DNA of 64,000 nt, from NCBI GenBank assembly GCA_965250265.1, contig CBDFNO010000014.1, positions 663,163 to 727,162 of the forward strand, written 5' to 3'. The DNA is from PRS1 sp965250265 (lineage in GTDB: Bacteria > Bacteroidota > Bacteroidia > Flavobacteriales > Flavobacteriaceae). Of the stretch, positions 17,196 through 27,008 are shown one piece after another (position 1 is the first letter of the stretch; each line of letters starts with the position of its first letter). The notes under the pieces were generated by a model. It saw only the letters and a program-made list of their open reading frames with translations. It was not told the origin of the DNA and ran no database searches. Both the position numbers and the translations under genes were made by a program.

Positions 17196-20100
17196 ATGCA
17201 AAAAATTTGCTTAATATCAAGCATTCTTTTATTGCTAATTTCCTGTACATCTTCACAAAAAGAAGACGAGATAGGTAAAATATTTAATCAGTTAACTACC
17301 GAACGAACTGGTGTTTCTTTTACAAATAATTTAATTGAAACAGATACATTAAATTATCTAAACTATGCTTATATGTATATGGGCGGAGGTGTAGCAACTG
17401 GGGATTTTAATAATGATGGTTTAAATGATTTATTTTTTACCGGAAATATGGTTTCAAACAAACTTTATCTCAATAAAGGAGAATTAAGGTTTGAAGATAT
17501 TTCTAATCGTGCTGGAATAGAAGGGGATAAACGTTGGTTTACGGGAGTTACAACCGCAGATATTAATGGTGATGGCTATTTAGATATTTATTGTTCAGTA
17601 GGCGGAAAATTCGAACCTAAAAACAATCTGCTTTATATTAATAATGGTGATATGACATTTACCGAACGTGCTGAGGAGTTTGGTATTGATGATATTGGCA
17701 ATTCAGTACAAGCAACTTTTTTTGATTATGACCTGGATGGAGATTTAGATTTATATGTCGCTAATTATCCACCTACTCCTTTTAATGCTCCTAATCAATT
17801 TTATCAATTTAAAATGTTTAACACAAAAGATATAGAAAGCGATAATCTATATAGAAATGATGGTGATAAATATACGAATGTAACAGATGAAGCAGGATTA
17901 CGATCTTTTGGATTATCGCTAAGTGCTACTGTAAGTGACCTAAATCAGGATGGCTGGCCAGATATATATGTCTCTAATGATTTTAGCACACCGGATTACT
18001 TATATATTAATAACGGAGACGGAACATTCAAAGAGCAAGTTAAACAAGCTGCAGATCAAATTTCTTTTTATGGAATGGGTGTCGATATTGCGGATTACAA
18101 TAATGACGGACTATTAGATATTTTTCAAGTAGATATGGATGCTCCTAATAATAGAAGGGCAAAAGCGAATATGGCAAGTATGAGTCCACAATTGTTTTGG
18201 AGTACAGTGAATGCAGGATTTCACTACCAATATATGCATAATTGTCTACAGTTAAATACAGGAAACATTATAAATAGTATACCTACCTTTAGTAATGTAA
18301 GCCGTTTAGCTGGTACCTCATCTACAGACTGGAGTTGGGGACCATTATTTGCAGATTTAGATAATGACGGTTGGAAAGATTTGTTTGTTACAAATGGAAC
18401 AAGAAGAGAGGTTAATAACCGTGATTATTTTAAAATGTTGGAAGGAGTCAAAAACCTGAAAGATAGCCTACTTGAACGCACCTTACAAATTCCATCTGAA
18501 AAAATCGACAATTATGTTTTTAGAAATAAAGGAGATCTCACTTTTGAAAAAATGAACCAAAAATGGGGAATAAGTTTTAAAGGATTTTCTAATGGTGCAG
18601 TCTATGTTGATTTGGATAATGATGGAGATCTTGAAATAGTAATAAACAATATTGATGATTATGCCAGTATATTTGAGAATAAAAGCTCTGAAATAAACAA
18701 TTTTATTACATTAAAACTGAACGGTACACCTAAGAATAGATTTGGACTAGGCGCTAAAGTTGAAATTGAATCTGAAGGGATTACTCAAATGCAAGAGCTA
18801 ACCCTTACAAGAGGTTATCAATCTTCTGTTGCTCCTGAACTTCATTTTGGATTAGGAAAATCCGAATTAATTAACCAGTTAAAAATTTCCTGGCCAGATG
18901 GTAATGTGCAGATATTAAACAATATAGTAGCGAACCAGACTTTGCAATTAAAATATGAGGAATCTATCTCTGAAAAAAAGATTGCCAAATACAATAAACG
19001 TCTATTTGCTAATGTCACTGAGCAATTGTCATTGAAACACAAACACAGTGAGAATTTGTATGACGATTTTATTAATGAAATACTGTTACCACATCGTACC
19101 TCAATGTTCGGTCCGTATTTATCTATTGGTGATCTTAACAATGACAATATGGAAGATTTCTTTATTTCGGGATCTTCTCAATACAAATCAGGATTATATT
19201 TTCAAACTTCTGAAGGCTTTGAGCAACAACACACAATTCTTGATGAAGATAATGAGTATGAAGATATGGGCTCGCTGATGTTTGATGCTGACAATGATGG
19301 TGATTTAGATTTATATGTTGTAAGTGGAGGCAATGAATTTGAGGCAGATTCTGAAATGTTGCAAGATAGATTATTTAGGAATGATGGGGCTGGAAACTTT
19401 ACAAAAGCTACTGAAGCCTTACCTACGATGCTCACCAGTGGATCAAGAGTTTACAATGCAGATTTTGATAACGATGGAGATATGGATTTGTTTGTATGTG
19501 GAAGGCTTGTTCCAGGAAATTATCCCACTCCAGCAAGAAGTTATGTCTTGGAAAATAAAAGTACACCTGATAACATCCTCTTTGTTGATGTTACTGAACA
19601 AATCTCACCTGAACTTGTTAAACCAGGGCTCGTTACTGCAGCCTCCTGGAGCGATTACAATAATGACGGCTGGGTAGATCTAATTGTTGTAGGAGAGTGG
19701 ATGCCTGTTATGGTTTTTAAGAATAACAATGGAAAATTAAAAGAGGTCTCAAAAAAAATGGGCTTAGATAAAAGCACTGGCTGGTGGTTTAGTATGGCTA
19801 ATGGGGATTTTGATAACGATGGAGATCTTGATTATATCTTGGGGAATCTGGGTTTAAATTATAAATACAAATCCTCCGAAGGAAATACCTTTGATATCTA
19901 TTTAAATGATTTTGATAAAAACAATAGTAATGATATTGTTCTAAGTTACTATAACGAAGGTGAAAAATATCCTGTTAGAGGCCGTGAGTGCTCTTCACAA
20001 CAAATTCCAGCAATAAAAAGTAAATTTAAAGATTATGAATCTTATTCAAATGCTAGTTTAGTAGACATTTATACTGAAAAAGACCTTGAAGAATCATTGC

Positions 20101-20480
20101 ATTATCAAGTAAATACTTTTGCAAGTATGTATATGGAAAATATAGGTGGCAAATTTGTGCTTCATGAATTACCAAACATGGCACAATTGTCAAGTATAAA
20201 TCAAATTATTCCATACGATTTTGATGCCGATGGTAATCTTGATTTTGTTATGGCAGGAAATTTATATGGTTCCGAAGTTGAAACTCCTCGGAATGATGCT
20301 GGAAAAGGCATGTTTATGAAAGGTGATGGTCATGGTAATTTTAAAGCCATCCCTTATCTAGAAAGTGGATTATATACGGCAAAAGATGTTAAGGATTTAG
20401 CGATGATAACTGTAGAAGGTAAACAAATGATTCTGGTCGCTAATAATGATAACTATTTAGAGATCGTTAAATTTAAATAG
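17196..20480 (+). CDS. FG-GAP/VCBS repeat lipoprotein with ASPIC/UnbV domain (copy 1)
   Basis: A 1094-residue lipoprotein (MQKICLISSILLLLISC, Cys17) of the CRTAC1-like class. The body is two sets of FG-GAP/VCBS repeats with acidic calcium-binding loops, such as DFNNDGLNDLFFTGN, DINGDGYLDIYC, DLDNDGDLEIVINN and DADNDGDLDLYVV. Between the sets an ASPIC/UnbV domain spans about 503-575 (RGYQSSVAPELHFGLGK, ISWPDG). FG-GAP repeats fold into beta-propellers that bind ligands or partner proteins on the cell surface. No catalytic motif is visible. It follows the susC1-susD1 operon but is separated from it by a terminator. Three paralogues of nearly equal length lie at 35143-45553. The function of this class is not established. 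Confidence 0.88.
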   Translation: MQKICLISSILLLLISCTSSQKEDEIGKIFNQLTTERTGVSFTNNLIETDTLNYLNYAYMYMGGGVATGDFNNDGLNDLFFTGNMVSNKLYLNKGELRFEDISNRAGIEGDKRWFTGVTTADINGDGYLDIYCSVGGKFEPKNNLLYINNGDMTFTERAEEFGIDDIGNSVQATFFDYDLDGDLDLYVANYPPTPFNAPNQFYQFKMFNTKDIESDNLYRNDGDKYTNVTDEAGLRSFGLSLSATVSDLNQDGWPDIYVSNDFSTPDYLYINNGDGTFKEQVKQAADQISFYGMGVDIADYNNDGLLDIFQVDMDAPNNRRAKANMASMSPQLFWSTVNAGFHYQYMHNCLQLNTGNIINSIPTFSNVSRLAGTSSTDWSWGPLFADLDNDGWKDLFVTNGTRREVNNRDYFKMLEGVKNLKDSLLERTLQIPSEKIDNYVFRNKGDLTFEKMNQKWGISFKGFSNGAVYVDLDNDGDLEIVINNIDDYASIFENKSSEINNFITLKLNGTPKNRFGLGAKVEIESEGITQMQELTLTRGYQSSVAPELHFGLGKSELINQLKISWPDGNVQILNNIVANQTLQLKYEESISEKKIAKYNKRLFANVTEQLSLKHKHSENLYDDFINEILLPHRTSMFGPYLSIGDLNNDNMEDFFISGSSQYKSGLYFQTSEGFEQQHTILDEDNEYEDMGSLMFDADNDGDLDLYVVSGGNEFEADSEMLQDRLFRNDGAGNFTKATEALPTMLTSGSRVYNADFDNDGDMDLFVCGRLVPGNYPTPARSYVLENKSTPDNILFVDVTEQISPELVKPGLVTAASWSDYNNDGWVDLIVVGEWMPVMVFKNNNGKLKEVSKKMGLDKSTGWWFSMANGDFDNDGDLDYILGNLGLNYKYKSSEGNTFDIYLNDFDKNNSNDIVLSYYNEGEKYPVRGRECSSQQIPAIKSKFKDYESYSNASLVDIYTEKDLEESLHYQVNTFASMYMENIGGKFVLHELPNMAQLSSINQIIPYDFDADGNLDFVMAGNLYGSEVETPRNDAGKGMFMKGDGHGNFKAIPYLESGLYTAKDVKDLAMITVEGKQMILVANNDNYLEIVKFK

Positions 20481-20708
20481 TCTCTTCTATAAGATGATGT
20501 AATGCGGACCTTGTATTTAGTAAACTGAAAATTGATTTTTTTTAACAAGTATAAAAATAAAATAACTTTTATGTAAATTAGTTCTACATAATCAATACAG
20601 ACAAAATGAAAACAATTACATATGTATAAATTGGAAAATAAAAGCACCTTTTTAATCTTGTGACTAAAGTTATTATAACGAGCCTAATCCCAAAAAAAAT
20701 CAACCTGT

Positions 20709-22457
20709 TTATTTTTTAGTTTCATAGCGATAGTCTATCACAACATCGTCGGCATAAAGTTTGCCTTTTCTAACGGTAAGTTTTGATTTTTTAAGCACAA
20801 AAATTAATAAAGCAGAATTTTCCTTATCCACTTTAAAAGTAAAATTGCCTTTAGCATTTTGTGAAATAAATGCTCTTTGGATAGCGTCATATATTTTCAC
20901 TTCTTTTTCTCCAACTGAAATTGTTACTTCTTTGGTTTCAGGATTAGGGTTGTAATATAAGTAACTTGGAAATGCTTTGGCTTTATAAAAATCGGTAGCT
21001 AATAAATCTAACTGTAAGATATTCTCGATATTAGTTCTTGAAATAATTGAACCAGCAATTCCTACATGTCCACTGCCATACACGCTAAATTGTGATACTT
21101 TAGGATTGTTCTTGTTCCAATGCATGCCATCACCAATGGCAACAGGAGCTTCGATATGATCATATTGCTCGTAATGTGCTTTTTTAATGAGGCCCTCGTA
21201 GGCAATTACACCTTTTGTATGTTCTTTTTCTTCAGGGATTGTTTGATGGTTATCGGGTATCTGGTTAGGATAAAAAAGTCGTGAAGTGTTCGCTGCATTT
21301 AGCATCCATTTTCCAATAGTATTCGCATAGCGTTGGTCGTAACGCACCATAGGGACCAGTGGCCACATGATATCGTAGGTATTCATTAAAAAACCAAACC
21401 CTCCATTATGAATAGTGCTCCCAACCATTCCGGAAACATCATATCCATTCCAATTGTCAACAAGAACACCCCAGCCCTCACGACAAACGGAAGAACCATC
21501 AAAAGTCCAGTCCAATAATTTAGAAAAATCATAATTTGTTCCTTCCTCGGCATTTAATCTTGCGGCAACATAAGCTCCAAAAGGCATTAATATTTCATAG
21601 AATCTATTTTCTTCTAATGCCATTAAAGCCTCTAATGATGATTTTGCGCCTTCTAAATATTTGGGCTCCTTAAATTTTTTATAGGCTGAATACAACACAT
21701 AAGCATGGCCTGCTGCAACATCTTGTTGTTCACAAATCCAATTTTTCTTTGGCTCTATAGTGGAATAATCAAAGTAAGAATAGGAATAATTGCCATTTAA
21801 TATGGAATCTGCTTGATAAAACTTATCTGCTATAGAGCGAAGGATAGATTCATATCCGTTTTCTTCCAGATAAAAATCTGCCACAGCATAAAACATAAGA
21901 TTGGGATAGACATCATACCACCAATCTCTGGCATAACCTCCACCAAGTTGCGCAACCTCCGGGCTGGTATTATTCATAATAATGTTCCATTGGGTTTCAC
22001 TATTAAAATAATTTTTTAGCATGCCCACATAGTTTTCTTTGTTTTGGTTAGACTTGTCTATCCCTACCATACTAGCTCCTAATACAGAGCCTATACTTGC
22101 CAAAGATTCATGAAAAATGCCTTCATAGTTTTCAGTACCTTGCCTAACATCTCCCATTGCAGTATAAATTCCGAATGTTTCCTGATCAAAGTTTTTACGA
22201 GAATTATCTTTCCAAATTAATGGCCAGTATTTTCCAGTTTGAGCAGGATCGTACACTTTGGCATCATAATCTTTAGCTAATTGATTGAAGTCTAGAATTT
22301 TAAAGGGCTTAGGAAAATTGGGCATTTTCTCAACACGGTTTATAGACTCTTGCATAACCGGATTAATCGCTTCAAATTTTGACACAGTTTTACTACATGA
22401 ACTCAAAAATAAACTTACCAAAAGACCCAAAGTAGCAACTAGCCTATACACTCTCAT
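20709..22457 (-). CDS. Lipoprotein of unknown family, probably an (alpha/alpha)-barrel enzyme
   Basis: A 582-residue lipoprotein (GLLVSLFLSSC, Cys21). I do not recognise the family. It has repeated hydrophobic/aromatic helices (YPNLMFYAVADFYLEE, AAGHAYVLYSAYKKF, YEILMPFGAYVAARL), a Trp/Asp/Arg-rich segment GGYARDWWYDVYP and a conserved-looking Gly/His stretch GSTIHNGGFGFL. This pattern recalls an alpha/alpha toroid as in several glycoside hydrolase and lyase families, with a small beta domain in the last ~90 residues (KEVTISVGEKEVKIYD). It overlaps the upstream MFS gene by 14 bases and shares an operon with GH130 and GH65 enzymes, so a role in the same glycan pathway is likely. A catalytic activity is only inferred. 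Confidence 0.6.
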   Translation of the reverse strand: MRVYRLVATLGLLVSLFLSSCSKTVSKFEAINPVMQESINRVEKMPNFPKPFKILDFNQLAKDYDAKVYDPAQTGKYWPLIWKDNSRKNFDQETFGIYTAMGDVRQGTENYEGIFHESLASIGSVLGASMVGIDKSNQNKENYVGMLKNYFNSETQWNIIMNNTSPEVAQLGGGYARDWWYDVYPNLMFYAVADFYLEENGYESILRSIADKFYQADSILNGNYSYSYFDYSTIEPKKNWICEQQDVAAGHAYVLYSAYKKFKEPKYLEGAKSSLEALMALEENRFYEILMPFGAYVAARLNAEEGTNYDFSKLLDWTFDGSSVCREGWGVLVDNWNGYDVSGMVGSTIHNGGFGFLMNTYDIMWPLVPMVRYDQRYANTIGKWMLNAANTSRLFYPNQIPDNHQTIPEEKEHTKGVIAYEGLIKKAHYEQYDHIEAPVAIGDGMHWNKNNPKVSQFSVYGSGHVGIAGSIISRTNIENILQLDLLATDFYKAKAFPSYLYYNPNPETKEVTISVGEKEVKIYDAIQRAFISQNAKGNFTFKVDKENSALLIFVLKKSKLTVRKGKLYADDVVIDYRYETKK

Positions 22458-23688
22458 TTTCTAATTTATTTTGTTGTTTTAAAAGTTGTTTTGCAATAAT
22501 TATGGAAAGTAATTGAAGTATTCCAATAATTAATAAGGCATACCTAAGGGCTATGTCTGCATTTACATAAAAAGCAATTGCTAAAAAAGTACCTGCCCCT
22601 AAAAAGCGTCCAACATATAGGCCAAATTCATGGTTTAAAATATAGGAGAATTCGTTTCGGTTTTCAATTTTTGAAAGTAAATCGATAACTTTTAGTTGGA
22701 TAGGGAAATATGCAATATCAAGAACAGGTCTTGCTATTAACAATAAAAAAATAAAAATAATTACTCCTAGACTATTAAACATAATACCATTAATCAACGA
22801 GCCAAGGAAAAAACCTATTAGACCAATACTAAAAATCAACAATCGATCCTTTGGTTTTGAATATTTTCCCAAAAAAAACATAGCTATCGCCGAAATAAGA
22901 GCTCCTATAGAGAGGGCAGTTCCTAAAATACCTTCAGAATGAAAAAACTTCATCATTAACATTGCGGGAGCTGTTACAATAAACCCTTGAGCCAAGCCTT
23001 TTAATACAGCTAATTGAAGCATTTTTTCCCAGAGTTTATGAAATTTAAAATACAAAAATTTCTCACTCTTTGGTTTCTCATATTTTCCAAAATGAAACAC
23101 AACGGAAGCAATAACTGTTATAATAAAAACAACTATGGTGACTACCCTGTAAGCTGCATTAACTTCGACATTTGAATTACCTCCACTTCCTTTTATTAAA
23201 TACCATCCAATTATTACAGGAACAATAGCAGCTGCTATTGTATATGCAAAAGTTTCAAACCCATAATAGAAATTACGAACTCTATCTTTGGTAGTGGCAA
23301 TGACAAGGTAATCTCTATTGGCCCAATAAAATCCGAAAGACATGCCCATAATTAAACCGGCCAGTACTAATCCCAAATAATTAATCTCTTTTAAGGACAT
23401 CATAAACACCATAGAAACGCCACTTAATAACATCCCCAATGAGAATAGCCTTTTGATATTAATTCGATTTAATAAATAACCATTAATAAAAAAAGTAATA
23501 GGAATACCTGTATAAATGGCCAATTGATAAAACATGACTTTAGCAGGATCATTTGAATTCCGCATAATATACGATGCCACAAAAATATCGATAACTGGCA
23601 ACACAAAAGCATATATTACATTGGTAGCTATTAATATTTTAGCACTCTTTGAAAAATCTTTAAAACCTATTGTTTTTGTTTTGCTCAT
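22444..23688 (-). CDS. Major facilitator superfamily transporter
   Basis: A 414-residue inner-membrane carrier with about 12 hydrophobic segments. It begins MSKTKTIGFKDFSKSAKILIATNVIYAFVLPVIDIFVASYIMR and has the first-half loop INGYLLNRINIKRLF in place of the classical MFS A-motif. Proteins of this type often stand beside GH130 genes in Bacteroidota and may carry the disaccharide that a cytoplasmic GH130 enzyme then splits. This is inferred from context. It overlaps GH130 by 4 bases upstream and the 582-residue lipoprotein gene by 14 bases downstream, so the genes are translationally coupled. Confidence 0.82.
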   Translation of the reverse strand: MSKTKTIGFKDFSKSAKILIATNVIYAFVLPVIDIFVASYIMRNSNDPAKVMFYQLAIYTGIPITFFINGYLLNRINIKRLFSLGMLLSGVSMVFMMSLKEINYLGLVLAGLIMGMSFGFYWANRDYLVIATTKDRVRNFYYGFETFAYTIAAAIVPVIIGWYLIKGSGGNSNVEVNAAYRVVTIVVFIITVIASVVFHFGKYEKPKSEKFLYFKFHKLWEKMLQLAVLKGLAQGFIVTAPAMLMMKFFHSEGILGTALSIGALISAIAMFFLGKYSKPKDRLLIFSIGLIGFFLGSLINGIMFNSLGVIIFIFLLLIARPVLDIAYFPIQLKVIDLLSKIENRNEFSYILNHEFGLYVGRFLGAGTFLAIAFYVNADIALRYALLIIGILQLLSIIIAKQLLKQQNKLENESV

Positions 23689-24737
23689 GATATATTTAAT
23701 TGGGTTAAAATGGCTTTAATTGAGAAACTGGCTTGACAGACAAACTCATCTGAAGCACCATAATATATTGTAATGATATTGCCATCGACGATATGGCCGT
23801 TAGTAAATACTACATTCCCAAAAAATCCGGTTTGCTCATATTCTGCAATAGGCTCCATAATGGGTTCTTCGGATCGTGCAATAACTATTGAAGGATCATC
23901 CAAATCTAATAGCATTGCTCCTAAACAATATCTATGTTCTGCTGTAGCGCCGTGATATATTTCTAACCATCCTTTTTCTGTTTTAATGGGAGCTGCACCT
24001 GCACCTAATCGTTTACTGTCAAATTTTCCTTCACGGGTTTTGGCAATGCATTTATGATTTCCCCAGTGAACTCTATCTGATGATTCTGCTAACCATATGT
24101 AATTACCACCTAATTCCGGGCTACTAGGCCTATGCAACGCATAATATTTTTCGTTTATTTGCTCTTCAAATATTGCACAGTCTTTATTGTGTGGACTAAA
24201 TATCATTCCTTTCTTCTCAAAATTTTTCCAATCCTTTGTAGTCCTTAAACCAACTCCTACTCCATTTGAAGAAACCATAGTGTATGTTAAATAATAAGTG
24301 TCATCAATTTGAGAAACCCGACAGTCTTCAATACCATAAGATTCATATTCTCCTTCTCCAAAAATGGAAGGATACATTTCTGATTCTTTGAACGTTGTCC
24401 CGTCATCACTAAAAAGTAGTCTAAGGTGAGATATGGTTGTTAAATAATCTGTTCCATCATAATTGATAATTCTAGCATCCGAGGAATCTAATTTGGGATC
24501 GTTAAGATTGAAGTTTAAAATTTCGACATTACCATCATTGTTATAAACAGGAACAGAAACTATTCCTTCCTTTTGAATTGTGCGCTCTGCTACTCGTACC
24601 AAGAGTCCTATTTTGCTGTTAAATTCGAATACACCCGGATTTAGTAGACATTCAATAATCATTTTCTCATCACTAGGCCTTAAATCTTTAGGAGACAATA
24701 AAGGGTTTTGTTTAGATCTAGTTGCAATGTCAGCCAT
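23685..24737 (-). CDS. GH130-family enzyme (probable beta-mannoside/glycoside phosphorylase)
   Basis: A 350-residue five-bladed beta-propeller of family GH130, whose members phosphorolyse or hydrolyse beta-mannosides. Family segments are GIEDCR (Asp138 as the probable general acid; most members read EDPR, so the Cys at 139 is unusual), LHRPSSPELGGNYIW, RLGAGAAPIKTEKGWLEIYHG and the C-terminal IITIYYGASDEFVCQA. No signal peptide is present, so it acts in the cytoplasm, which suits a phosphorylase that yields a sugar 1-phosphate. The His of HRP and the Arg after the catalytic Asp, used by phosphorylases to bind phosphate, are kept. The substrate cannot be fixed from sequence. It is 32 bases downstream of the GH65 gene. 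Confidence 0.88.
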   Translation of the reverse strand: MADIATRSKQNPLLSPKDLRPSDEKMIIECLLNPGVFEFNSKIGLLVRVAERTIQKEGIVSVPVYNNDGNVEILNFNLNDPKLDSSDARIINYDGTDYLTTISHLRLLFSDDGTTFKESEMYPSIFGEGEYESYGIEDCRVSQIDDTYYLTYTMVSSNGVGVGLRTTKDWKNFEKKGMIFSPHNKDCAIFEEQINEKYYALHRPSSPELGGNYIWLAESSDRVHWGNHKCIAKTREGKFDSKRLGAGAAPIKTEKGWLEIYHGATAEHRYCLGAMLLDLDDPSIVIARSEEPIMEPIAEYEQTGFFGNVVFTNGHIVDGNIITIYYGASDEFVCQASFSIKAILTQLNIS

Positions 24738-24769
24738 GTAATTTGATTTTTTTAGTAAATATTAATGTG

Positions 24770-26800
24770 TCAATTTATAACAAAGGTCTTATTTTCTAAT
24801 CCAATACCCTTTAAAGTTAAGGACTTCCATTCTTTAGGTAAAATAGGATTCACTTGAATTATTCCTTCGTCAGTTAAGTGTAGTCCACCAAAACCAAATA
24901 ATACAGTTTGTAACATACCTCCAGCTCCTGTCACAAAATAGGGATTATTACTGGTGGCAGCTTCCGACAATGCACCAAAAGGAGGGCGTTTATTAGGTTC
25001 ATAACTTTCCTTAAACAATCGAAATGCTTTTTGGACGTCACCAAGTCTTGCATAAATTACTGCAAAAATAGATTTACTCATAGCTGGACCTTCTTTCGCT
25101 AATTTTGGCTCGTAGTATTTTAAATCTTTTAATAGAGTAGTTTCGTCGTTTACAATATTCAATGGAAATGCTAATAAGTTAACATCGGCTTGTTTAATAA
25201 TATCTCCATCGTATTTACTGTGCTCCATTGTAGTACCATCAGGAAACTTGTGAATTATAATTTTATCTGCAACTACATCCCATTCATTATTTGGTTTAAT
25301 GCTTAATTCTTTCGCTGCTAATACAGCAAACTGTAATGCAGTAATAGCCGAACCATTTGTAAACGCATTATCATCTACATTTGGTGCAAATTCATTGGCG
25401 CCTACTACATTCTTAATAGAATAACTGCCATCTGAATTTTTAACAGAACGACTTACCCAATAATCTGCTATTTCTTTTAACATTGGATAGCCTCTTTCTG
25501 TTAACCAAAGCTTATCTTTTGTAATTCGATAATAATTCCAAAAAGCAATAGCTACATCTGCTGTAATATGATGTTCAAAAGTCCCTGTTAAAGCCCAAGC
25601 AGGAGTTGCCTCTTCTCCTGTATCATCACTTTCCCAAGGGAACATAGCGCCTTTATAACCAAAATTTAAGGCTTTCTGTTTTGCCTTTTCTAAACGATCC
25701 GATCTGTAATTAACCAAAGATCTAGCTATATCCTGATTGAGTAGTAATAATGGTGGGTACATCCAGAGTTCTGTATCCCAAAAAATATGCCCATTATAAC
25801 CCTGAGAAGATAATCCCATAGGTGAAATACTTAAATCTGAATCTCCTCTTGAAAAAGAATATAAATGGTAGAGTGCTAATCGAACATCTTGTTGAGATTG
25901 TAAATCGCCTTCAATAATAATATCGCCTTCCCATAAATTTTCCCATAAATTTTTGTGCTGATTGAGTAAATCATCTCTTGGTGTTAATAAATTAAAAATC
26001 ACAAAACGTTCAGATTCATTTTGAGGATCGAAAAAATCTTGTGTTGAACATTGCGCTGCAGTCCAGGCAAATTCTAATGAGACACCTCCTTCTATATTCT
26101 TTTCAAAAGAGAGCTGGTTGTTGTATTCCGATACTTTATTATGTTTCAATTTGGGACGCTGATGTTCATCTCCACTGTTAATATCATGCCAAATAAAGGT
26201 CGCAGAAGTTCCAACGATGTGCTTCCCCATTCTGCTCTTTGCAACCGTTTGAAGAATTGGCATAGTAACTTCGGCATCTCTTAAAACTCTATATGTGCTT
26301 AATACGTCTTTGTATTCTTCAGGAGTTTCAATTTTTCCAGTTGCCTTTACATTTATAGATTGTTTAGCTTTTATGCTTATATCGACATATCCACTATATG
26401 GTACATTTCGTAAGGCATACATTGTATAAGAAACCTCCGCTTTGTTTTTAAATGCAAAAGTGGTAGTAAAGCTAGCAGTCTTCATATTTAAAGTCTGCTT
26501 CCAATTGCTGATATTATGTGAAGTTAGAAGTTCACCGTCAATTTCAATATCCAAATTACCAAAGTTCATTCCTTTTAATATTTGACTAACACCTAATGGG
26601 GATGCTTTATCATAAACATTATTTAAAATAATTTGTTCAATTTGAAAGAGTTTCTCTGAAGGTAACATTCCTATACGCCCATTGGCAACAACAATACCAG
26701 TGTAATTTTCATTGTTAGTAGTGGTTATATTCCAGCCATCTTGTTGGGCTGTTGTTGTTAAAGCACTTAAAATAAATAAGGTGACTAAAAAATATTTCAT
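24770..26800 (-). CDS. GH65-family glycosidase, periplasmic, resembling hydrolytic (kojibiose hydrolase-type) members
   Basis: A 676-residue secreted enzyme (signal MKYFLVTLFILSALTTTAQQ). The GH65 layout is clear: N-terminal beta-sandwich (about 25-270), then the (alpha/alpha)6 barrel with GHIFWDTELWMYPPLL, the general-acid segment GANEFAPNVDD (Glu470), KQADVNLLAFP, and the C-terminal cap. LSEAATSNNPYFVTGAGG places Glu613 where hydrolytic GH65 members carry their base. Most GH65 enzymes are cytoplasmic phosphorylases, so the signal peptide and Glu613 both point to a hydrolase for an alpha-glucoside such as kojibiose. Trehalose remains possible. It is the first gene of a minus-strand operon, with a LacI-type palindrome and a TATTTTTG box upstream. 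Confidence 0.88.
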   Translation of the reverse strand: MKYFLVTLFILSALTTTAQQDGWNITTTNNENYTGIVVANGRIGMLPSEKLFQIEQIILNNVYDKASPLGVSQILKGMNFGNLDIEIDGELLTSHNISNWKQTLNMKTASFTTTFAFKNKAEVSYTMYALRNVPYSGYVDISIKAKQSINVKATGKIETPEEYKDVLSTYRVLRDAEVTMPILQTVAKSRMGKHIVGTSATFIWHDINSGDEHQRPKLKHNKVSEYNNQLSFEKNIEGGVSLEFAWTAAQCSTQDFFDPQNESERFVIFNLLTPRDDLLNQHKNLWENLWEGDIIIEGDLQSQQDVRLALYHLYSFSRGDSDLSISPMGLSSQGYNGHIFWDTELWMYPPLLLLNQDIARSLVNYRSDRLEKAKQKALNFGYKGAMFPWESDDTGEEATPAWALTGTFEHHITADVAIAFWNYYRITKDKLWLTERGYPMLKEIADYWVSRSVKNSDGSYSIKNVVGANEFAPNVDDNAFTNGSAITALQFAVLAAKELSIKPNNEWDVVADKIIIHKFPDGTTMEHSKYDGDIIKQADVNLLAFPLNIVNDETTLLKDLKYYEPKLAKEGPAMSKSIFAVIYARLGDVQKAFRLFKESYEPNKRPPFGALSEAATSNNPYFVTGAGGMLQTVLFGFGGLHLTDEGIIQVNPILPKEWKSLTLKGIGLENKTFVIN

Positions 26801-26858
26801 AATAGGATGAATTGATTAAGTAATTCTTGCGAATCTCTTTAATTATTTAAAGACTTTA

Positions 26859-26891
26859 CAAAAATACTTTAAAAAAGAGCTCTTTTAGCAA
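26859..26891 (-). promoter_or_regulatory. Probable promoter of the GH65-GH130 operon
   Basis: On the minus strand TATTTTTG (26866 down to 26859) matches the -7 consensus, and TTG at 26891-26889 lies 22 bases upstream of it as a weak -33 box. The LacI-type palindrome at 26893-26906 abuts the -33 position. Confidence 0.5.
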
Positions 26892-26892
26892 G

Positions 26893-26906
26893 CGAAATCG
26901 TTTTCG
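26893..26906. promoter_or_regulatory. LacI-type operator palindrome between divergent GH65 and sugar-porter operons
   Basis: CGAAATCGTTTTCG is a 14-bp inverted repeat with one mismatched pair and a central CG, the usual form of LacI/GalR-family operators. It is 92 bases from the GH65 start and 102 bases from the sugar-porter start, so one site could control both directions. A near-identical perfect copy is at 29388-29401. Confidence 0.65.
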
Positions 26907-27008
26907 TGATAGAAATTAATTATTCATCAATTTAAAAACAGATACTTAATTAAAGTTTCTTTAATTTAACAATCAGAATAATTAAACAAACTACTAACTA
27001 AATTGTAG

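Noticed and set aside
18842..19147. Minus-strand open frame opposite the first FG-GAP gene, and similar ones inside the SusC, FG-GAP, SSS and GMC genes
   Set aside because: They lie entirely within well-supported genes on the other strand, have no recognisable motifs, and their translations follow from the codon pattern of the real gene.
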